From the NCBI GenBank assembly GCA_944376035.1, contig CALWBJ010000076.1, positions 1 through 7,349 of the forward strand: a stretch of 7,349 nucleotides of DNA, in the 5' to 3' direction. The DNA is from an uncultured Clostridia bacterium. Lineage in GTDB: Bacteria > Bacillota > Clostridia > Christensenellales > Borkfalkiaceae. Positions 5,346 through 7,349 of the stretch are shown one piece after another (the stretch's first letter is position 1; each line of letters begins with the position of its first letter). The position numbers and the translations under genes are program-made. The notes under the pieces are model-generated. The model was not told the origin of the DNA. It made no database searches and saw only the letters and a list, made by a program, of their open reading frames with translations.

Positions 5346-5374
5346 TTGACGAAGATTAAAAAAGATGTTAAAAT
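5346..5374 (+). promoter_or_regulatory. Promoter of the adenine deaminase gene
   Basis: TTGACG (5346-5351) is separated by exactly 17 bases from TAAAAT (5369-5374), with an extended -10 TG one base upstream (5366-5367). Expected initiation is near 5381, giving a leader of about 125 bases before the GTG start. The design is almost the same as that of the amino-sugar operon promoter (same -10 hexamer, same TG extension). Confidence 0.7.
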
Positions 5375-5383
5375 AATAAAAAT

Positions 5384-5468
5384 ACCGAGTGTGAAATGAA
5401 TTGTTCGCAGTTCTTTTCGGATTCAATATGTTTTTATTCGGATTGTTTTATACATTCGCTAACTCGGT
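5384..5468 (+). promoter_or_regulatory. Structured 5' leader of ade, possible cis-regulatory RNA
   Basis: The first bases of the predicted transcript can pair with bases about 70 downstream. ACCGAGT (5384-5390) is an exact complement of ACTCGGT (5462-5468). The helix continues as GTGAAATG (5391-5398) with CATTCGC (5453-5459), with a 2-base bulge (TA, 5460-5461) and a one-base bulge. In total about 14 pairs close a 54-base inner region. Inside, CAAT at 5424-5427 could pair with ATTG at either 5400-5403 or 5442-5445, so alternative folds exist, and TTCGGATT occurs twice (5417 and 5437). The position at the start of the transcript resembles a riboswitch closing stem. I do not recognise a known purine riboswitch core, and no terminator follows before the ribosome binding site. 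Confidence 0.35.
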
Positions 5469-5493
5469 TTATATATCAGATAAAATTTCTTTG

Positions 5494-5500
5494 AGGAGGG
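5494..5500 (+). promoter_or_regulatory. Ribosome binding site supporting the GTG start of ade
   Basis: AGGAGGG, a near-perfect Shine-Dalgarno sequence, lies 6 bases before GTG 5507. The next in-frame ATG (codon 22) is past residues belonging to the family's N-terminal part, so the GTG is the supported start. Confidence 0.85.
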
Positions 5501-5506
5501 TAGAGC

Positions 5507-7300
5507 GTGATAAATAAATTCTGTAAATATCCTTTGTGGGAGTGTACCAAAGACCTTACTGCGGTCGCGATGGGAAGAATCCCTGCTGAAACGGTAATAA
5601 AAAACGCTAAACTTGTAAACGTATGCACGAAAGAAATTATTGACGGAACGGATATAGCGATATATCGCGGCAGGATTGCACTTGTCGGGGACGCCGCGCA
5701 CTGCATAGGAAAAGAAACGCAAGTTATAGATGCCGATGGTCTTTTCGTTGCGCCTGCTTTTCTGGACGCTCATATTCATATTGAATCCTCAATGCTTTCC
5801 GTCGGTGAATATGCTAAGGCGGTAATTGCTCACGGAACGGTCGGGGTATTCATGGATCCTCACGAAATATGCAACGTGCTCGGGCTGGACGGCGTAAAAT
5901 ATATGCTTGAAGACGCCGCGCGCACTCCGCTTAAAACCATGCTTACAACTCCGTCATGTGTGCCTGCCGTTCCGGGTTTTGAAGACACGGGCGCGAAAAT
6001 TGACCCGGAGGACGTGGCTGAAACCATGGACTGGGACAGCACGGTCGGCCTCGGCGAGATGATGAACTTCCCCGGTGTTTTGTCGGGTGATGACCATACG
6101 CACGCTATACTTAAAGAGACGCTGGCGGCGGGAAAGATAATCACCGGTCATTATTCTGTTCCCGAGACGGGAAAAGGTCTAAACGCATATATCGCTTCGG
6201 GGGTAAGATGCTGCCACGAGTCAACGAGAGAAGAGGACGCTCTTCAAAAAATGCGGCTGGGGATGTATGCGCTTCTCCGCGAAGGCTCTGCCTGGCATGA
6301 CCTTAAAGAGGTATCGAAAGCGATAACCAAACATGAAATCGACAGCAGGTTTGCCTGCCTTATATCCGACGATTCGCATACTCATACGCTTAAAAGGTAC
6401 GGTCATCTCGACCATATCGTTAGACGCGCGGTAGAGGAAGGAATTGACCCCGTTACCGCAATTCAGATGGTAACCATAAATCCCGCGCAGTGTTTCCAAC
6501 TCGACCACGAACTGGGTTCGGTTACGCCGGGTAAATGTGCCGATATAGTATTTTTAACAAGCCTTGAAAAATGCGGCGTGCAAAAAACCATGATAGACGG
6601 CGTAATTGTCGCTGCCGACGGGAAAATTACAAATGAATTTCCGCCCTATAAATATCCCGATAAGGCTTATAATACCGTGCATCTTGATAAAATAACCAAA
6701 GCCGACCTTGCAATAAAAGCGGAAGGTGAGAGCGCGAAAGTCAGAGTTATTGAAATTATCCCTGCGAGAGTAGGAAACTATGAGCGGCTTATCGATATGA
6801 AAGTAACAAACGGGGAGATAACTTCCGACATTGAACGCGATATACTGAAAACCGTTGTGTTTGAGAGACATAATAACACGGGCAAAGCGGGTAAAGGCTT
6901 TACAAAAGGATTCGGAATAAAGAAAGGCGCAATGGCGCAGACCGTTTCGCACGACGCCCATAACATTCTTGTCGTAGGTACTAACGACGAGGATATGGTG
7001 CTTGCGGTAAATACTCTTATTGATTGCGGCGGAGGAATGGTGACCGTAGCGGACGGTAAAGTCATAGCGTTGGTGGAGTTGCCCATAGCGGGACTTATGA
7101 ACAGTCTGCCGCTTGAAGAAATGGATAAAAAAGTGGAAGCGCTCGAAAATTCATGGAAGGAGATAGGCTGCAAACATCCTTCTCCGTTTATGACAATGGC
7201 GCTCATTCCGCTTGCATGCCTGCCCGAACTGAGACTCACCGACAGAGGACTCGTAGATTGCAGGGAATTCAGGTTTACCGATTTAATCGAAAGAAAATAA
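5507..7300 (+). CDS. ade: Adenine deaminase
   Basis: A 597-residue cytoplasmic metal-dependent deaminase of the AdeC type (B. subtilis Ade is about 577). It converts adenine to hypoxanthine and ammonia in purine salvage. The order of motifs fits the family: H89-I-H91 and E93 in FLDAHIHIESS at the start of the barrel, MDPHEICNV (116-124), PSCVPAVPGFE (149-159), GLGEMMNFPGV with E184, GHYS with H215, CCHEST with H237, and the SDD motif (287-289). The C-terminal ade-specific domain runs from about 400, including NNTGKAGKGF and SHDAHNILVVG (481-491). After SDD the sequence reads SHTHTLKRYGHLDH, which differs from the HP-x-DLLEEGHID type I recall for B. subtilis-like enzymes; this could be a subfamily trait. 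Translation starts at GTG with a strong ribosome binding site. It has its own promoter and a folded leader, and is not obviously part of the nag operon. Confidence 0.93.
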   Translation: MINKFCKYPLWECTKDLTAVAMGRIPAETVIKNAKLVNVCTKEIIDGTDIAIYRGRIALVGDAAHCIGKETQVIDADGLFVAPAFLDAHIHIESSMLSVGEYAKAVIAHGTVGVFMDPHEICNVLGLDGVKYMLEDAARTPLKTMLTTPSCVPAVPGFEDTGAKIDPEDVAETMDWDSTVGLGEMMNFPGVLSGDDHTHAILKETLAAGKIITGHYSVPETGKGLNAYIASGVRCCHESTREEDALQKMRLGMYALLREGSAWHDLKEVSKAITKHEIDSRFACLISDDSHTHTLKRYGHLDHIVRRAVEEGIDPVTAIQMVTINPAQCFQLDHELGSVTPGKCADIVFLTSLEKCGVQKTMIDGVIVAADGKITNEFPPYKYPDKAYNTVHLDKITKADLAIKAEGESAKVRVIEIIPARVGNYERLIDMKVTNGEITSDIERDILKTVVFERHNNTGKAGKGFTKGFGIKKGAMAQTVSHDAHNILVVGTNDEDMVLAVNTLIDCGGGMVTVADGKVIALVELPIAGLMNSLPLEEMDKKVEALENSWKEIGCKHPSPFMTMALIPLACLPELRLTDRGLVDCREFRFTDLIERK

Positions 7301-7316
7301 AAATTTTAAAAATTAC

Positions 7317-7349
7317 CGCCGCCGACTCTTTTTCAAAGAGTCGGCGGCG
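7317..7349 (+). terminator. Intrinsic terminator after ade, cut by the window edge
   Basis: A perfect 15-bp G+C-rich stem (CGCCGCCGACTCTTT with its complement, loop TTC) begins 16 bases after the ade stop and ends at the last base of the window. An A-rich stretch (AAATTTTAAAAATTA) precedes it, so it might also serve a convergent gene beyond the edge. Any T-tract on the plus side lies outside the window. Confidence 0.75.

Noticed and set aside
5384..5506. Known purine riboswitch upstream of ade
   Set aside because: A closing stem is present, but I cannot find the conserved purine-aptamer core or its paired loops, so I describe it only as a folded leader.
6554..6961. Minus-strand open frame of 135 codons within ade
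   Set aside because: Overlaps well-supported ade coding sequence and shows no recognisable protein features.
6778..7239. Minus-strand open frame of 153 codons opposite the end of ade
   Set aside because: Ser/Ile-rich shadow of the ade C-terminal domain, with no family motifs.

Overview
The window looks like a low-GC Bacillota (Firmicutes) chromosome segment, most likely an anaerobic Clostridia-type gut bacterium. Intergenic DNA is very A+T-rich, genes have AGGAGG-type ribosome binding sites, and promoters read as sigma-A type with extended -10 elements. The tRNA encodes its own CCA, and intrinsic terminators are clear. The genus cannot be named from the sequence alone.

Layout. Bases 1-179 are A+T-rich with no gene that I can support. 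A complete tRNA-Gln(CUG) lies on the minus strand (216-289) with its own promoter and terminator. A small Xre-type HTH regulator follows on the plus strand (510-716). It converges on an AraC-family regulator on the minus strand (968-1756), and the roughly 250-base gap between them holds two long perfect hairpins. Divergent from the AraC gene, a probable operon runs rightward: a Gfo/Idh/MocA oxidoreductase (2058-3269), nagA (3328-4488) and nagB (4485-5237, ATGA overlap with nagA), closed by a terminator-like hairpin near 5308-5343. A separate promoter and a structured-looking leader precede an adenine deaminase gene (5507-7300). A strong hairpin at the right edge probably terminates it.

Function. 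NagA and NagB convert N-acetylglucosamine-6-phosphate to fructose-6-phosphate, acetate and ammonia. The oxidoreductase in front of them presumably acts on an amino sugar or its derivative, and the divergent AraC protein is the natural candidate for controlling all three. No kinase, PTS or transporter lies in the window. Adenine deaminase (adenine to hypoxanthine plus ammonia) is a separate transcription unit for purine salvage, linked only by the theme of nitrogen and carbon scavenging.

The main anomaly is an in-frame TGA at codon 34 of the oxidoreductase. It falls between the first Rossmann glycine motif and the acidic residue at the end of the second beta strand, in an otherwise intact 403-codon frame. 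It could be a recent nonsense mutation, a sequencing error, or recoding (selenocysteine or read-through). A perfect 9-bp hairpin lies shortly downstream, but slightly too far for the usual bacterial SECIS geometry. Other items worth checking are the folded leader of ade, a 16-bp tandem repeat and a palindrome in the operon control region, and a probably leaderless AraC gene.
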